From: G020350405 sp964513655
GTDB lineage: Bacteria; Planctomycetota; Phycisphaerae; Sedimentisphaerales; Anaerobacaceae
Length of the DNA stretch: 64,000 nucleotides
Direction: 5' to 3'
Assembly: GCA_964513655.1 (NCBI GenBank)
Contig: CAZENQ010000001.1
Coordinates: forward strand, 70,529 to 134,528
The translations under genes and the position numbers were made by a program. The notes under the pieces are model-generated. The model saw only the letters and a program-made list of their open reading frames with translations, was not told the origin of the DNA and made no database searches. Below, piece by piece: positions 9,773 through 18,230 of the stretch. Each line of letters starts with the position of its first letter. Positions within the stretch are counted from its first letter, which is position 1.

Positions 9773-10912
9773 ATGACCGAAGAATATCTCGCTTCACAAA
9801 AAGTATACTCAACAGAAAGTCTCGGTAAGTTAAGCATCGCCGATATGCTGGCCTACTTCGAGGAAAAAGGGGCGATGCGCGTCTCCGACCTGCATATCAA
9901 AATCGGAGCACCGCCTACTTACCGCATTGATGGCGAACTGGTAAAATTAAAAGGCCTGAATCTCACACCCGAAACAGCAAAACAGCTAATCTATCCGCTT
10001 CTCAGCGAACGAAATCTGCAGAAACTCATCAACCAATACAGCGTGGACTGCTCTTATCGGTATGGCTCTCTGCAGTTTCGAATAAACGTCTTCATGGACA
10101 ACGACGGCATCTGCGCCGCAATCCGCGCACTGTCAATGGACGTCCCGAAAATCGAGAAAATCGGCTTTCCCAACGACATTTGGAAGGACATCGTCAATCG
10201 CAAGCACGGCCTGGTTCTCGTAACAGGCATCACCGGCGCCGGAAAATCTACAACCATCGCCTCTCTGATTGACAGAATCAGTGAAAAACACGCCTGTAGA
10301 ATCATAACCGTTGAAGACCCCATCGAGTATATCTACCAGCAGAAATATTCCATAGTCTCGCAGCGAGAGGTCGGAAGAGATGTCAAATCCTTTGTCGACG
10401 GATTAAGAGCGATGCTCCGCGAAGACCCCGACATAATATTTGTCGGAGAGATGCGAGACCCCGAAACCATAGCCATGACACTTATGGCCGCCGAAACGGG
10501 GCACCTGGTGTTCTCCACGCTGCACACAAGAGATGCCACGGGTACAGTCGCGCGAGTACTCGACTACTTCCCGCCCGGAAGACAACACGAGGTACGAAAT
10601 CAGCTCTCCCTCGGACTGGCCTACATCATCAGTCAAAAACTCATACCCAAAAAAGACGGCAAGGGCAGAATTGTCGCAATGGAAATAGTTAATAATACCC
10701 ATTACGCATGCGCGAATCTGATACGCACCGGCAAGGTCGAGCAGCTATACTCACAACTACAGACGAAGACCAAAAACAAACCTGACGAGAAAATGATAAC
10801 TTTGGAAAGCCACCTTGCCAGATTGGTAAAGGATGACAAGCTCGACCTGCTCGAAGCTCAGAAATGGGCCAATAATATCAGCAGCTTCACCGACGCCATG
10901 AAGCGGATTTAA
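9773..10912 (+). CDS. pilT: PilT-type twitching/retraction ATPase
   Basis: 379 residues, the normal size for PilT/PilU. Walker A GITGAGKST is at about residues 152-160; Walker B is in DIIFVGEMRD, the Asp box in ITVEDPIEY, and the His box in GHLVFSTLHT. The N-terminal domain (RVSDLHIKIG) is the usual PAS-like domain of these ATPases. Members depolymerise type IV pili by pulling pilin back into the inner membrane. No pilin or pilM-Q cluster lies next to it; the only other assembly ATPase in the window is the GspE in the secretion operon at 28.8-30.5 kb. The 379-residue length and the VGEMRD sequence favour PilT/PilU over GspE/PilB. Confidence 0.93.
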   Translation: MTEEYLASQKVYSTESLGKLSIADMLAYFEEKGAMRVSDLHIKIGAPPTYRIDGELVKLKGLNLTPETAKQLIYPLLSERNLQKLINQYSVDCSYRYGSLQFRINVFMDNDGICAAIRALSMDVPKIEKIGFPNDIWKDIVNRKHGLVLVTGITGAGKSTTIASLIDRISEKHACRIITVEDPIEYIYQQKYSIVSQREVGRDVKSFVDGLRAMLREDPDIIFVGEMRDPETIAMTLMAAETGHLVFSTLHTRDATGTVARVLDYFPPGRQHEVRNQLSLGLAYIISQKLIPKKDGKGRIVAMEIVNNTHYACANLIRTGKVEQLYSQLQTKTKNKPDEKMITLESHLARLVKDDKLDLLEAQKWANNISSFTDAMKRI

Positions 10913-10922
10913 CGGCCTGATT

Positions 10923-11816
10923 ATGACAATCCAGTTCTATTGCCCCAATTGTGATTCGCTGATAGCCTTTGACAGCAAGCACGCGGGCAAACGTGCCCGC
11001 TGCCTAACCTGCGGACAGGTTCTTATTATACCCTCCAAAGACCACGAAAAACCAAAAAAAATTGGACCTGAGCGTGAAAAGAGCGAACCCACACCCGGCT
11101 TCTACCGTGCCGTCTTCCTGGACAGCTGCAAGATATTCTTCGACCCTGAAAATGCAACTTCGCTGCTGTTCGTTATCGCAGCAGTATGTTTCAAATTCTT
11201 TCTCGGAAAGGCGATATGCTGCATGAACTACATCTCGTACGTTGTTGTCTGGGGCTGGCTGCTGGGATTCTACCTCAATATCATCTACGAGACCGCCTTC
11301 GAGATAGACAAACTGCCCGAGATTTTCCTCGGAACGAGCATCACTTTCCTGTGGTATATCATCAAACCCTTTCTTACCTTCTTTTTTACTATGTTCGCCG
11401 TCCAGCTCCCATTCGTAATCACCCTGATATTACTACAGGATAGAGGCATCACGTACGAAAATATGTGGCAGGCGCATACCGGCCTGCATTTACTCCTCCA
11501 GGCCTTGTTCATCTTCGGCCTGTTTCTGTTCCCAATGGCCGTTTTGACTACGGCCGTAGGAAACGACATCACTCTACTTAGGCCCGATTACATACTAGTG
11601 CCGGTGCTCAAAGCACCGCTGCCATATACAATCGTCGTGGCTTTACTTGTCGCTGCTTGTGTCGTCGAGATGCAGACCACCCAATATGATGGTTCGGCTC
11701 CCTTGATAACCGCCGCTAATTTGGCAATCAATCTGGCCATACAGGTAATTGCTATAATCGCTATGCGCTCAATCGGCCTGTTCTACAGACACTACTCCTG
11801 CCACCTCCCGTGGTAA
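10923..11816 (+). CDS. Zinc-ribbon multi-pass membrane protein, unknown function
   Basis: 297 residues. The N-terminus holds a zinc-ribbon of the CPNC-20aa-CLTC type (residues about 7-35, with the spacer FDSKHAGKRAR), which is common in planctomycete proteins. After a short charged linker come five to seven hydrophobic segments (about residues 78-290). No catalytic motif is visible. It starts 10 bp after pilT and is probably in the same transcript. It resembles Yip1-like membrane proteins in general architecture, but the sequence does not prove this. Confidence 0.75.
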   Translation: MTIQFYCPNCDSLIAFDSKHAGKRARCLTCGQVLIIPSKDHEKPKKIGPEREKSEPTPGFYRAVFLDSCKIFFDPENATSLLFVIAAVCFKFFLGKAICCMNYISYVVVWGWLLGFYLNIIYETAFEIDKLPEIFLGTSITFLWYIIKPFLTFFFTMFAVQLPFVITLILLQDRGITYENMWQAHTGLHLLLQALFIFGLFLFPMAVLTTAVGNDITLLRPDYILVPVLKAPLPYTIVVALLVAACVVEMQTTQYDGSAPLITAANLAINLAIQVIAIIAMRSIGLFYRHYSCHLPW

Positions 11817-11871
11817 ACCTCGAAACCTCGAAATAACCCCCCATACACAGGAAAATTGATGTAATCCGACA

Positions 11872-12279
11872 CTAATGTTCCGGCTCTCTGCTTTTCCTTT
11901 TCAACTCAGAAGCTCGAACAATCACATACGCCACAAGTGCGAAGACAAAGAACACAAGAAGCATCCACGCTGTACCTTGCAGCGTAGCTATTATAGTTCG
12001 ATATACTTCAAGCACCCACCGCTCCGGGTTCAGCTCGATTATCTTGGAGCCCTCGTATCTCGGCTCGGTAATGTACTTCTCAAGTTCCCATATCCTTACG
12101 CCGCTTGATATCCCCGTCACATAGATTGCGAATTTAAGATACTTTGACCACGCCCTGCTTATCTCATCTGATATAATGCGAACAAGAATCTTGTCAATCG
12201 GCTTGGCAAAAACCAAAACCACAATAGATGAAACCACAAACGCAATTCCAAACGTTACAATCAAGAGCGTGATAAACAT
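11872..12279 (-). CDS. Two-helix inner-membrane protein, unknown function
   Basis: 135 residues. There is an N-terminal membrane helix (about residues 2-25) and a second one (about residues 100-123), followed by a short basic tail (ASELKRKSRE). The segment between them is amphipathic. A GGGGA ribosome-binding site precedes the ATG at 12279. No family recognised. It is convergent with the zinc-ribbon membrane protein and lies downstream of the YkgJ-like gene. Confidence 0.65.
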   Translation of the reverse strand: MFITLLIVTFGIAFVVSSIVVLVFAKPIDKILVRIISDEISRAWSKYLKFAIYVTGISSGVRIWELEKYITEPRYEGSKIIELNPERWVLEVYRTIIATLQGTAWMLLVFFVFALVAYVIVRASELKRKSREPEH

Positions 12280-12336
12280 ATCGTTCCCCTTTCCTCTGCC
12301 TCACTCCCCTCTGCCTTACGTTCTGTAGCTCTGAAA

Positions 12337-12579
12337 CTACTCAAACCTGAAACCACAAGTATCTGCTGTAATAAACTCCGATTCTGTCCTCGGATACTTT
12401 CTACAACTTAAAGGACGCAACTGATAAATTTTACAATAACTGCTTCCATCAGGCCTATACCGCAGGAACGGACAGACATTCGGCAGCCTGCAACATCGGC
12501 CACAATTAACACACTCCCCCATTCTTCGCTCCGAAATAGGCAACACCGAACTAATTGTCCTTTTTGCTTTCGCAATCAT
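12337..12579 (-). CDS. YkgJ-family cysteine-cluster protein
   Basis: 80 residues with eight cysteines: C23, C26, C29, C30, C36, C49, C59 and C75. The core CVNCGRCC followed by CPFL, the YCKIY segment and RPLSCRKYP is the signature of the YkgJ/zinc- or iron-chelating cysteine-cluster family. The family's function is unknown; metal binding is expected. It is shorter than many members (100-150 residues), so only the core is present. It lies 57 bp upstream of the two-helix membrane protein gene on the same strand. Confidence 0.8.
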   Translation of the reverse strand: MIAKAKRTISSVLPISERRMGECVNCGRCCRLPNVCPFLRYRPDGSSYCKIYQLRPLSCRKYPRTESEFITADTCGFRFE

Positions 12580-12709
12580 AACATCTGCTGTCTCTCAGAT
12601 AACAACCTTTGTCCAGCGGCCACAGCTTCAAAACCTAATGCTGGCCGACGGCTTAGAAATTATAACACCCGAAAATCCCATAACAACTCTTTTCCCGCTC
12701 ATTTGAAGT

Positions 12710-13906
12710 TTAATTCTTAACAATCAACCGAAACTTTCGGACATGCGAGCGGTAGTGTCGGCTGTTCTGCCTCCAACTGCCTGAGAACTGCATCCACCCG
12801 GTTATCTCATCCTGCGACTGCTTCAGCCATTTAAGTGGTATCCGCGGGCAATAGGGGGATATATCAGCATTTTCCCAATTATCCTCTCTATGAACAAGTG
12901 TAAACGGCCCCCAAGGCTCCGGAGAATCGTACATCACCAGCTTACTGCCGCTGTTGCAGTCAAAATCGCGTTTTAAGCTCCACGTCAGCAGCAGATACCG
13001 CTTGATGGATTTCATGTAAACCATCTCAGGAAGGCTTATCTTCTTATGATTCGACAGAACAGGAACCGCCTTGGTCATATCGCTGCACCAGAAAGGACCG
13101 CCGGAGCCGTCAAACCCACAAACAAATTCCCATGCTTGCCTCTCAATAATGCGGCCCTTCGGCACCCTGCCGATTCTTAAATGCGAGCCGTTGTCCCATT
13201 GCTCGGCTGAAACCGCATAAACAAACCCATCTCTCGCTCCTTCGTTATTCTTGCCAAAATTAACAAAGGCAGGGCCACCAAAAATATATCCCGGAAACAT
13301 AGGCTCCTTTATGCTGTTAATGTCCGGCGTCCACGTCAAACCGTGGTCTTTCGAGCATACGATAGTCGCATTTGTCCCGTGCTGGCTCTTTTTACCATAC
13401 ACAGGGGGCTTTTTACCTAACAGATTCTGAAACGCAAGATACAAAACACCGTCAACGCAAATCATCCCGCAAGGCTTGGGCCCATCCCCGCCGTTGCCGT
13501 AATAACCGTACATCTCATTGACCTTGCTGATTTTATAATTCGGCGGATAACCGGCGAACTTCTCGACATCAAGACCTACCGCCTTTTTGCCCCAGTGCGG
13601 GTCCCCCGAAGAGGCATAAATCTCACCGTCATCAGCCCACGTCATCGGGTATGTATCACCGCGTACCGCAGGTCCCGCCTTCTCGAACCAAATGGTATAC
13701 ACCGTACCAAGCTCACTCACCTCCTCACCGGCCGCAGGGTCCGGATAGGTAATCTGCTCACCGAGCCACTCAAGGCCTTTTATCACATCACTGCGCGATA
13801 CCGGCGCAACCGCAGAACCAGCCGACTCCTTACTTTTAGTCTCTCCCAAGCCTGTCGAGAAACCAATCAATAAAACACCAGCACTGAGTATGGACATTCT
13901 TTTCAC
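12710..13906 (-). CDS. Exported DUF4185-like / sialidase-fold protein
   Basis: 398 residues with an N-terminal signal peptide (MSILSAGVLLIGF). The body contains GDTYPMTWADDGEIY, FGGPAFVNFG and DHGLTW-type segments that resemble DUF4185 and BNR/beta-propeller proteins, many of which act on or bind glycans. No Asp-box repeat series is fully clear, so the enzymatic role is not assigned. The start is a GTG at 13906 (GTG AAA AGA ATG) with a GGAG eight bases upstream; the inner ATG at 13897 is the alternative. Periplasmic or outer-membrane location is inferred from the signal peptide. Confidence 0.72.
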   Translation of the reverse strand: MKRMSILSAGVLLIGFSTGLGETKSKESAGSAVAPVSRSDVIKGLEWLGEQITYPDPAAGEEVSELGTVYTIWFEKAGPAVRGDTYPMTWADDGEIYASSGDPHWGKKAVGLDVEKFAGYPPNYKISKVNEMYGYYGNGGDGPKPCGMICVDGVLYLAFQNLLGKKPPVYGKKSQHGTNATIVCSKDHGLTWTPDINSIKEPMFPGYIFGGPAFVNFGKNNEGARDGFVYAVSAEQWDNGSHLRIGRVPKGRIIERQAWEFVCGFDGSGGPFWCSDMTKAVPVLSNHKKISLPEMVYMKSIKRYLLLTWSLKRDFDCNSGSKLVMYDSPEPWGPFTLVHREDNWENADISPYCPRIPLKWLKQSQDEITGWMQFSGSWRQNSRHYRSHVRKFRLIVKN

Positions 13907-13986
13907 TTCGTTACTCCTTTAATCTCTAACGCTTTTTATAAAAACCATTCGTGCAAAATCCTTTCAAAACAAGACCTAAGACACTT

Positions 13987-14940
13987 TTAAGAACGCCCAG
14001 ACTCTATAGATTTCACAATATTATAAACAACCATATTATAAGCAACCTCCATCTGGTATTTATCAGCCAACTTTATCACAGCCCCGTTTAAAGCATTAAT
14101 TTCTGTTTTCTTGTGCGCAAGAATATCCTGCAGCGTCGATGATTTGTGCTCAGCCGTATCGGGCACCAGCTTACTATAGAAAACTTCGAGAAAATCTTCC
14201 GCCTTTTGCCAATGCGTCTGGTATCCTGCCGCCGCCATAACACCGAATACTTCCCTGACAATCCCGTTCATTATAGCCCGTGTAAATTCATTCTCCGCCA
14301 ACGCTCCATACGGCATATCAAGAATCGCACCAAGAGGGTTCAGTGCACAATTGTACAGCATCTTCGCCCACAGGTCCCTGCCTACATCACTTGTCACCTC
14401 ACAAGGTATGTCACCTTTGCTTATAAACTCGCATAACTTCTCAACACAGGCCGCATCACGACCGAATAAACTACCGATATGAATCGAGTCCGCATGTACC
14501 GTTATCTCAACTGCGTTTTTTTCGAGTCTGCGAAATCCCGTAATCACCCGTGCGTTGTAAACCTGTCCCTGCTCAAAAAAAGGCAGAAATACCTCCGCGT
14601 TGCCCCACCCATTTTGGAACAATACTATCTTAGTCTCTTCGCCGAACAGTTGCCTGTGTCCGGACAGCTCTCTCGCCGCCACGGAAGTATCAAATGATTT
14701 GACACAGACTAGTATATAGTCGTAGCTCCTGCCTTGGATATCTTCCAACGAGCAGCAACTTCCAAACTTCTTCGCCTCCGCGCGATAGTCGCCGAAAATA
14801 CCTGTGCGCGCCAAGCCACCGTCGTGCAAAGCACGCACCGTAGCCTCTCTGCCGATAATATCAACCTCCGCGTCGGCTTTTATCAGGCAGCTCGCGATAC
14901 CAAGGCCAACTGAACCACCTCCATATACTAACACTCTCAT
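13987..14940 (-). CDS. Ketopantoate reductase (PanE/ApbA family)
   Basis: 317 residues, standard for the family. An N-terminal Rossmann motif GGGSVGLGIA (residues 7-16) binds NADPH. The middle segment LWAKMLYNCALNPLGAIL carries the conserved lysine and the two asparagines used for ketopantoate binding. The reaction would be reduction of 2-dehydropantoate to pantoate in the coenzyme A pathway. The family also contains paralogues with other substrates, and no panB/panC lies nearby, so the specific substrate is uncertain. Neighbours are not functionally related. Confidence 0.85.
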   Translation of the reverse strand: MRVLVYGGGSVGLGIASCLIKADAEVDIIGREATVRALHDGGLARTGIFGDYRAEAKKFGSCCSLEDIQGRSYDYILVCVKSFDTSVAARELSGHRQLFGEETKIVLFQNGWGNAEVFLPFFEQGQVYNARVITGFRRLEKNAVEITVHADSIHIGSLFGRDAACVEKLCEFISKGDIPCEVTSDVGRDLWAKMLYNCALNPLGAILDMPYGALAENEFTRAIMNGIVREVFGVMAAAGYQTHWQKAEDFLEVFYSKLVPDTAEHKSSTLQDILAHKKTEINALNGAVIKLADKYQMEVAYNMVVYNIVKSIESGRS

Positions 14941-15061
14941 AACGGCGACTATTATAATCCCACTTCCGAAATCTGAAATGCAAAAAACCTAAAACCGACA
15001 GCCCGTGTACAAACAATAACGCCCCTCAGTAAATGAACATACGACAACGACACCGCGCATG

Positions 15062-15099
15062 AAAAAAGCCAGATTCCGGGGAATTCGGGAATCTGGCTT
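15062..15099 (-). terminator. Rho-independent terminator
   Basis: Read on the minus strand, a 12-bp perfect stem AAGCCAGATTCC / GGAATCTGGCTT (15088-15099 with 15066-15077, 10-nt loop) runs directly into a row of six T. This is a classic intrinsic terminator and it closes the short minus-strand transcript that would carry the 49-codon ORF at 15149-15298. Confidence 0.8.
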
Positions 15100-15120
15100 C
15101 GGAGGAGGGTGATGAATGCG

Positions 15121-15147
15121 CCATTGCCCTAAGATTCAAGGCAATGG
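15121..15147 (-). ncRNA. Hairpin immediately after small ORF
   Basis: An 8-bp perfect inverted repeat CCATTGCC / GGCAATGG with an 11-nt loop starts 2 bp past the stop of the 49-codon ORF and lies 21 bp before the terminator stem. Two strong stems in tandem over less than 90 bp suggest a stable 3' end or a structured small RNA rather than chance. Confidence 0.45.
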
Positions 15148-15148
15148 T

Positions 15149-15298
15149 TTACTTCGGACTCTCCCTTCGCTGGCCCTGTCCTTCTGAACCTCGCCTCAGC
15201 ACGCTCGAACTCTGTGCCGGGCGATTCACCTTCAGTTCAGAAATTAACCGCTCAGCTAATTCAGCAACAGTCTCATCTTTTTCCAAAACCTTGCCCAT
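15149..15298 (-). CDS. Possible 49-residue protein, or mRNA-like small RNA
   Basis: An ATG at 15298 opens 49 codons ending in TAA. The product starts MGKVLEKDETVAELAERL, a likely amphipathic helix, and ends in a basic, Ser/Gly/Gln-rich tail (GQGQRRESPK). The ribosome-binding site is weak (AGG about 13 bases upstream). What supports it is its position: the stop codon is followed at once by a hairpin and then by a strong terminator on the same strand. The alternative is that the transcript is a structured small RNA and the reading frame is incidental. No family recognised. Confidence 0.4.
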   Translation of the reverse strand: MGKVLEKDETVAELAERLISELKVNRPAQSSSVLRRGSEGQGQRRESPK

Positions 15299-15504
15299 CT
15301 TTCACGCTACCTAACGTCAAACGATTTCGCGGCCCGATACATTTATTCGGCACGTCCAGCAAAACCTAATGTTCAAACCGCCTGACCATAATCATCCAAT
15401 GCCCTCTGTTTGTCAATCGGGGCCAGACCTGTTTTTTCTATAGGGGAAAACCCTATACCCCCATCAAACAACCTTAAACCCCAAAAAAACCAAAAACAAA
15501 TTGA

Positions 15505-15684
15505 CGGCCCGCAGCAGGAAATGTCCTGGTCGTCGCCGGCCACTGTTTCTTTCCGGGACTTACCGAAGATTGGCAGCACAAAAACGGATGCATCCGCATA
15601 AATTACGCTCAGGACCAGAAAACCGTCACTGCGGGCCTTAAAATCATCGGCGACGAGATAAAAAAAGCCTACAAAACCACCTAA
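15505..15684 (+). pseudogene. avtA: C-terminal relic of valine-pyruvate aminotransferase
   Basis: A 59-codon open stretch ends in TAA at 15682-15684. From 15523 it encodes VLVVAGHCFFPGL, then EDWQHKNGCIRINYAQ and a helical tail ending AYKTT. This matches from memory the last 50 or so residues of AvtA (GVL-V-GH-FFPGL, W-H---C-R-NY, then E---AG--IL--E---A). The rest of the aminotransferase (over 350 residues, including the PLP lysine) is absent; an in-frame stop lies just upstream (15502) and the upstream 200 bp is not recognisably coding. It is therefore a decayed remnant, not a working gene. Confidence 0.72.
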
Positions 15685-15728
15685 ACCAGTCTCCCGCCGA
15701 CCGAAGTGAGCTTCTTAGTTCCGCAATT

Positions 15729-15950
15729 CTATTGCGATGCTGGGGGCCCTTGACTGCCGATGCGGCCAACCAACAGCAGTAACAGGCACGCCCCCGTGAT
15801 TATCCCTATGATGCTCATCAGCTTGACCAAGGCCTGCCTCACTGCCTCGTTTTCAAAGATGTCCAGCACGTACAATGATGCAATTACCGCTAGCGCAACA
15901 ATCGCAATCATTAAGGCCGTCTTGACGATCGCCAAAAATCCCTTTGACAT
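15729..15950 (-). CDS. Small two-helix membrane protein, unknown function
   Basis: 73 residues from the ATG at 15950, which has a good AAGGAG six bases upstream; a longer version from 15971 would overlap that ribosome-binding site. Two hydrophobic segments (about residues 8-30 and 43-62) are joined by a short acidic loop (DIFENEAVRQ). No family recognised. It follows the ferritin-like gene by 36 bp on the same strand and may be co-transcribed with it. Confidence 0.6.
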   Translation of the reverse strand: MSKGFLAIVKTALMIAIVALAVIASLYVLDIFENEAVRQALVKLMSIIGIITGACLLLLLVGRIGSQGPPASQ

Positions 15951-15986
15951 AATCTCCTTACTCCTTTCCAAAGCTAAACCTCCGGC

Positions 15987-16442
15987 TCAGCCCTTCTTCA
16001 GCAACAAATCATACTCGGTTTCAAACCGCAGCTTGTGCTTTACTTCCTCCTGTGCCAAACCCAAAAGCACTTCCCGCGTCTGCTCATCTTTGACTTGCGC
16101 TACCATAGCCACATAAGTCCTGAAAGCCGCATCCTCCTTTTCTATCCCCAGCATAAGTACATCCTTGTAATCCATATCCAGCGCTGCATCAGTATCCGAT
16201 ATAATATACTCATGCTCCGGCAGAGTAACTCCTTCACCTTCCTCCAATACCTTGCCTGTCTTCATAAATTCCAGTTCCAGCTTGGCCTTGTGTTCCAGTT
16301 CCTCCTCCGCTAACTCCTCAAAGACCTTACGAATCTCTGCACTGGCCACACGCTCCGCCAGAGCCAGATAAAACCGGTTCGCCTCCACCTCCCTCGCTAT
16401 CGCAAATGCCAAAATGTCCTCATCAGGTTTTACTCTGCCCAT
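15987..16442 (-). CDS. Rubrerythrin/ferritin-like diiron protein
   Basis: 151 residues forming a four-helix bundle with two ExxH-type halves: E18 (AREVEANRFY) and E48/H51 (EEELEHK) in the first half, GIEKEDAAFRTY and EEVKHK in the second. This is the ferritin-like diiron-carboxylate arrangement of the short rubrerythrins that lack the C-terminal rubredoxin domain. In the family such proteins reduce peroxide or store iron in anaerobes. An AGAGG lies upstream of the ATG. Electron donor not identifiable here. Confidence 0.82.
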   Translation of the reverse strand: MGRVKPDEDILAFAIAREVEANRFYLALAERVASAEIRKVFEELAEEELEHKAKLELEFMKTGKVLEEGEGVTLPEHEYIISDTDAALDMDYKDVLMLGIEKEDAAFRTYVAMVAQVKDEQTREVLLGLAQEEVKHKLRFETEYDLLLKKG

Positions 16443-16569
16443 CGCGGACCTCTTGTCTCAAATCACCAGTCTTCCGTCTTTAACAAATTATACCCCTTTT
16501 AGACAAGACCGCCACAAAATTACCCAGATTTGCCCTATTATTACCTCGCGCTTTTCTACTTTTTACTCT

Positions 16570-17154
16570 TTACAACACTTCACGCAGCATCCGCTCCAGC
16601 AGCTCCATTGGCAGACCCATCACATTAGTCAAACTGCCATCGATTTTCTCAATAAACTCGTCACCTTCTTCTTGTATGGCGTAAGCACCCGCCTTGTCCT
16701 GCCATGAACCGCTCATGATATGCTCGGCCATCTGCTCCTCACTCATTTTCTTCGGATAAATGGTCGTCGTATCACTCTCCACCAATTCGACACCATCTTC
16801 TAATCTGACAATCGCAACAGCCGTCACAACTTTGTGAGGCCTACTGAATAACTTCCTTGTAATCTCCTCGGCCTCTTTCGCATCTGCAGGTTTGCCGATT
16901 ATTTCCTCGTCAAAATCCACCACGGTATCCGCCGCAATGACCAAACGACCCGGAAAATCACCGGCCACACTTCTCGCCTTCGCCAATGCCAGCCGCTTAG
17001 CGTAATCACATGGCCCAATACGCTCAGCCCCAAAAGCCGATTCGTCGATATCAGGAACCACAACCATAAACTCATAGCCGGCTTCGGTCAACAAATCTTT
17101 CCGCCGGGGCGAAACCGAAGCCAAAATGATGGAAACTGTAAGCTCATCAGCCAT
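16570..17154 (-). CDS. maf: Maf-like nucleoside triphosphate pyrophosphatase
   Basis: 194 residues, normal length. LASVSPRRKDLL at the N-terminus is the family signature (S-R-R-x-x-L-L), followed by ADTVV with the catalytic Asp and GKP. Members hydrolyse non-canonical or methylated nucleoside triphosphates such as dTTP/UTP or m7GTP to the monophosphate and affect cell division when overproduced. The ATG is 6 bp after the stop of the upstream HExxH lipoprotein gene, so it is the last gene of a four-gene operon. Confidence 0.93.
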   Translation of the reverse strand: MADELTVSIILASVSPRRKDLLTEAGYEFMVVVPDIDESAFGAERIGPCDYAKRLALAKARSVAGDFPGRLVIAADTVVDFDEEIIGKPADAKEAEEITRKLFSRPHKVVTAVAIVRLEDGVELVESDTTTIYPKKMSEEQMAEHIMSGSWQDKAGAYAIQEEGDEFIEKIDGSLTNVMGLPMELLERMLREVL

Positions 17155-17160
17155 AACTGT

Positions 17161-18213
17161 CTATTTCAGCCGTACGTGATATACTATCTTCCTGCAGAAC
17201 GCCAGATACTCTTCTTCTATCTTGTCAAAATCATCGCCGATGTACCGTTCAAATAACTCCAACCCAACAGCCCGATTCCACCGGACTGTAAGCGGGATGT
17301 TTCGATCCGCTGCGATTCTCCTGTTCTGCTCACTGAGCGGCCAATTACCGCTCAGACCATCCAGCAGCAGCCGTTGATAACGCCACAGCCGCTTGCCGTA
17401 ATCTTCCTCCCGCAGAAAACGAACCAGCGCATATGCTTGACTATAAAAAGCCACTACCGCCTCTTCTTTCTCTGTGGTCAGCACCTCTCCCGGGTTCACA
17501 GCTATCAATTCTTTCAGCGGCATGACCTCGTCTTTCAGCAGCGTCTTCTTCAAGCCGCCCAATCGATACATATTCTTGCCAGGTTCAAAATAGAAAAAGC
17601 CTCCGCTTTCTCTACTGACCTCAAAGAGCATTGCGATACCTTCGTCAAGCCAGCTCGGCAGGCGAAATTGAAAAAGCCTTTTGTTAAACTGGTGCCAACC
17701 CTCGTGTCCGAGAGCAGAGAAAGTCCGCTCTCTGCCGATATTGTACGCCACGCACGCACCGTTTAGATAATATGCACCTGCCTTTATTTTACGGAACATC
17801 GACGCCTGCCGGCCCGCAAAGGTCTTCGTAAAATCCTCCCATTGTTTACGCTCGGCAAAAAGATAAACAGGGAACTTGGCTGTTGTCTCGATAGGCTCAG
17901 GCAATTGGCCGTTATAGCCGCGATACGCCGACTCCAAAAACCCGGGGACCTCTGATAGCATCAGTGGCTCTAAAAGCGTTGTAAAAATCTCATAGTGAGC
18001 GGTGGACAGCTTGAGCCCCGGCCCATACTCGTTCTGCCATACCTCCACGGATTTCAAGGCAGGTAGATTCCGTCCCCGCAGGTAGCCAATCATCCCTTCA
18101 GGCGTATCAATCCGCTGCACTTTACCTTCCATCGTCCCAACAGAGCCGGGTTCAGAACAACCAGCCAAGCAGACGACCGCAAGCGCCCAAACTAACGCCC
18201 AATTCCTTGCCAC
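17161..18213 (-). CDS. DUF1570-like HExxH lipoprotein, putative metallopeptidase
   Basis: 350 residues. The N-terminus is a lipoprotein signal with lipobox CLAGC (cysteine at about residue 19). GHEGWHQF carries an HExxH zinc motif (about residue 170), and the later LPSWLDEGIAML supplies the downstream Glu expected of gluzincin-type peptidases. DUF1570/peptidase-MA-like proteins with this pattern are frequent in planctomycetes and uncharacterised. The start is GTG with an AGAG stretch upstream. It follows AMMECR1 by 17 bp and precedes maf by 6 bp. Confidence 0.8.
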   Translation of the reverse strand: MARNWALVWALAVVCLAGCSEPGSVGTMEGKVQRIDTPEGMIGYLRGRNLPALKSVEVWQNEYGPGLKLSTAHYEIFTTLLEPLMLSEVPGFLESAYRGYNGQLPEPIETTAKFPVYLFAERKQWEDFTKTFAGRQASMFRKIKAGAYYLNGACVAYNIGRERTFSALGHEGWHQFNKRLFQFRLPSWLDEGIAMLFEVSRESGGFFYFEPGKNMYRLGGLKKTLLKDEVMPLKELIAVNPGEVLTTEKEEAVVAFYSQAYALVRFLREEDYGKRLWRYQRLLLDGLSGNWPLSEQNRRIAADRNIPLTVRWNRAVGLELFERYIGDDFDKIEEEYLAFCRKIVYHVRLK

Positions 18214-18230
18214 AATTGTTTCTCTCCCGC

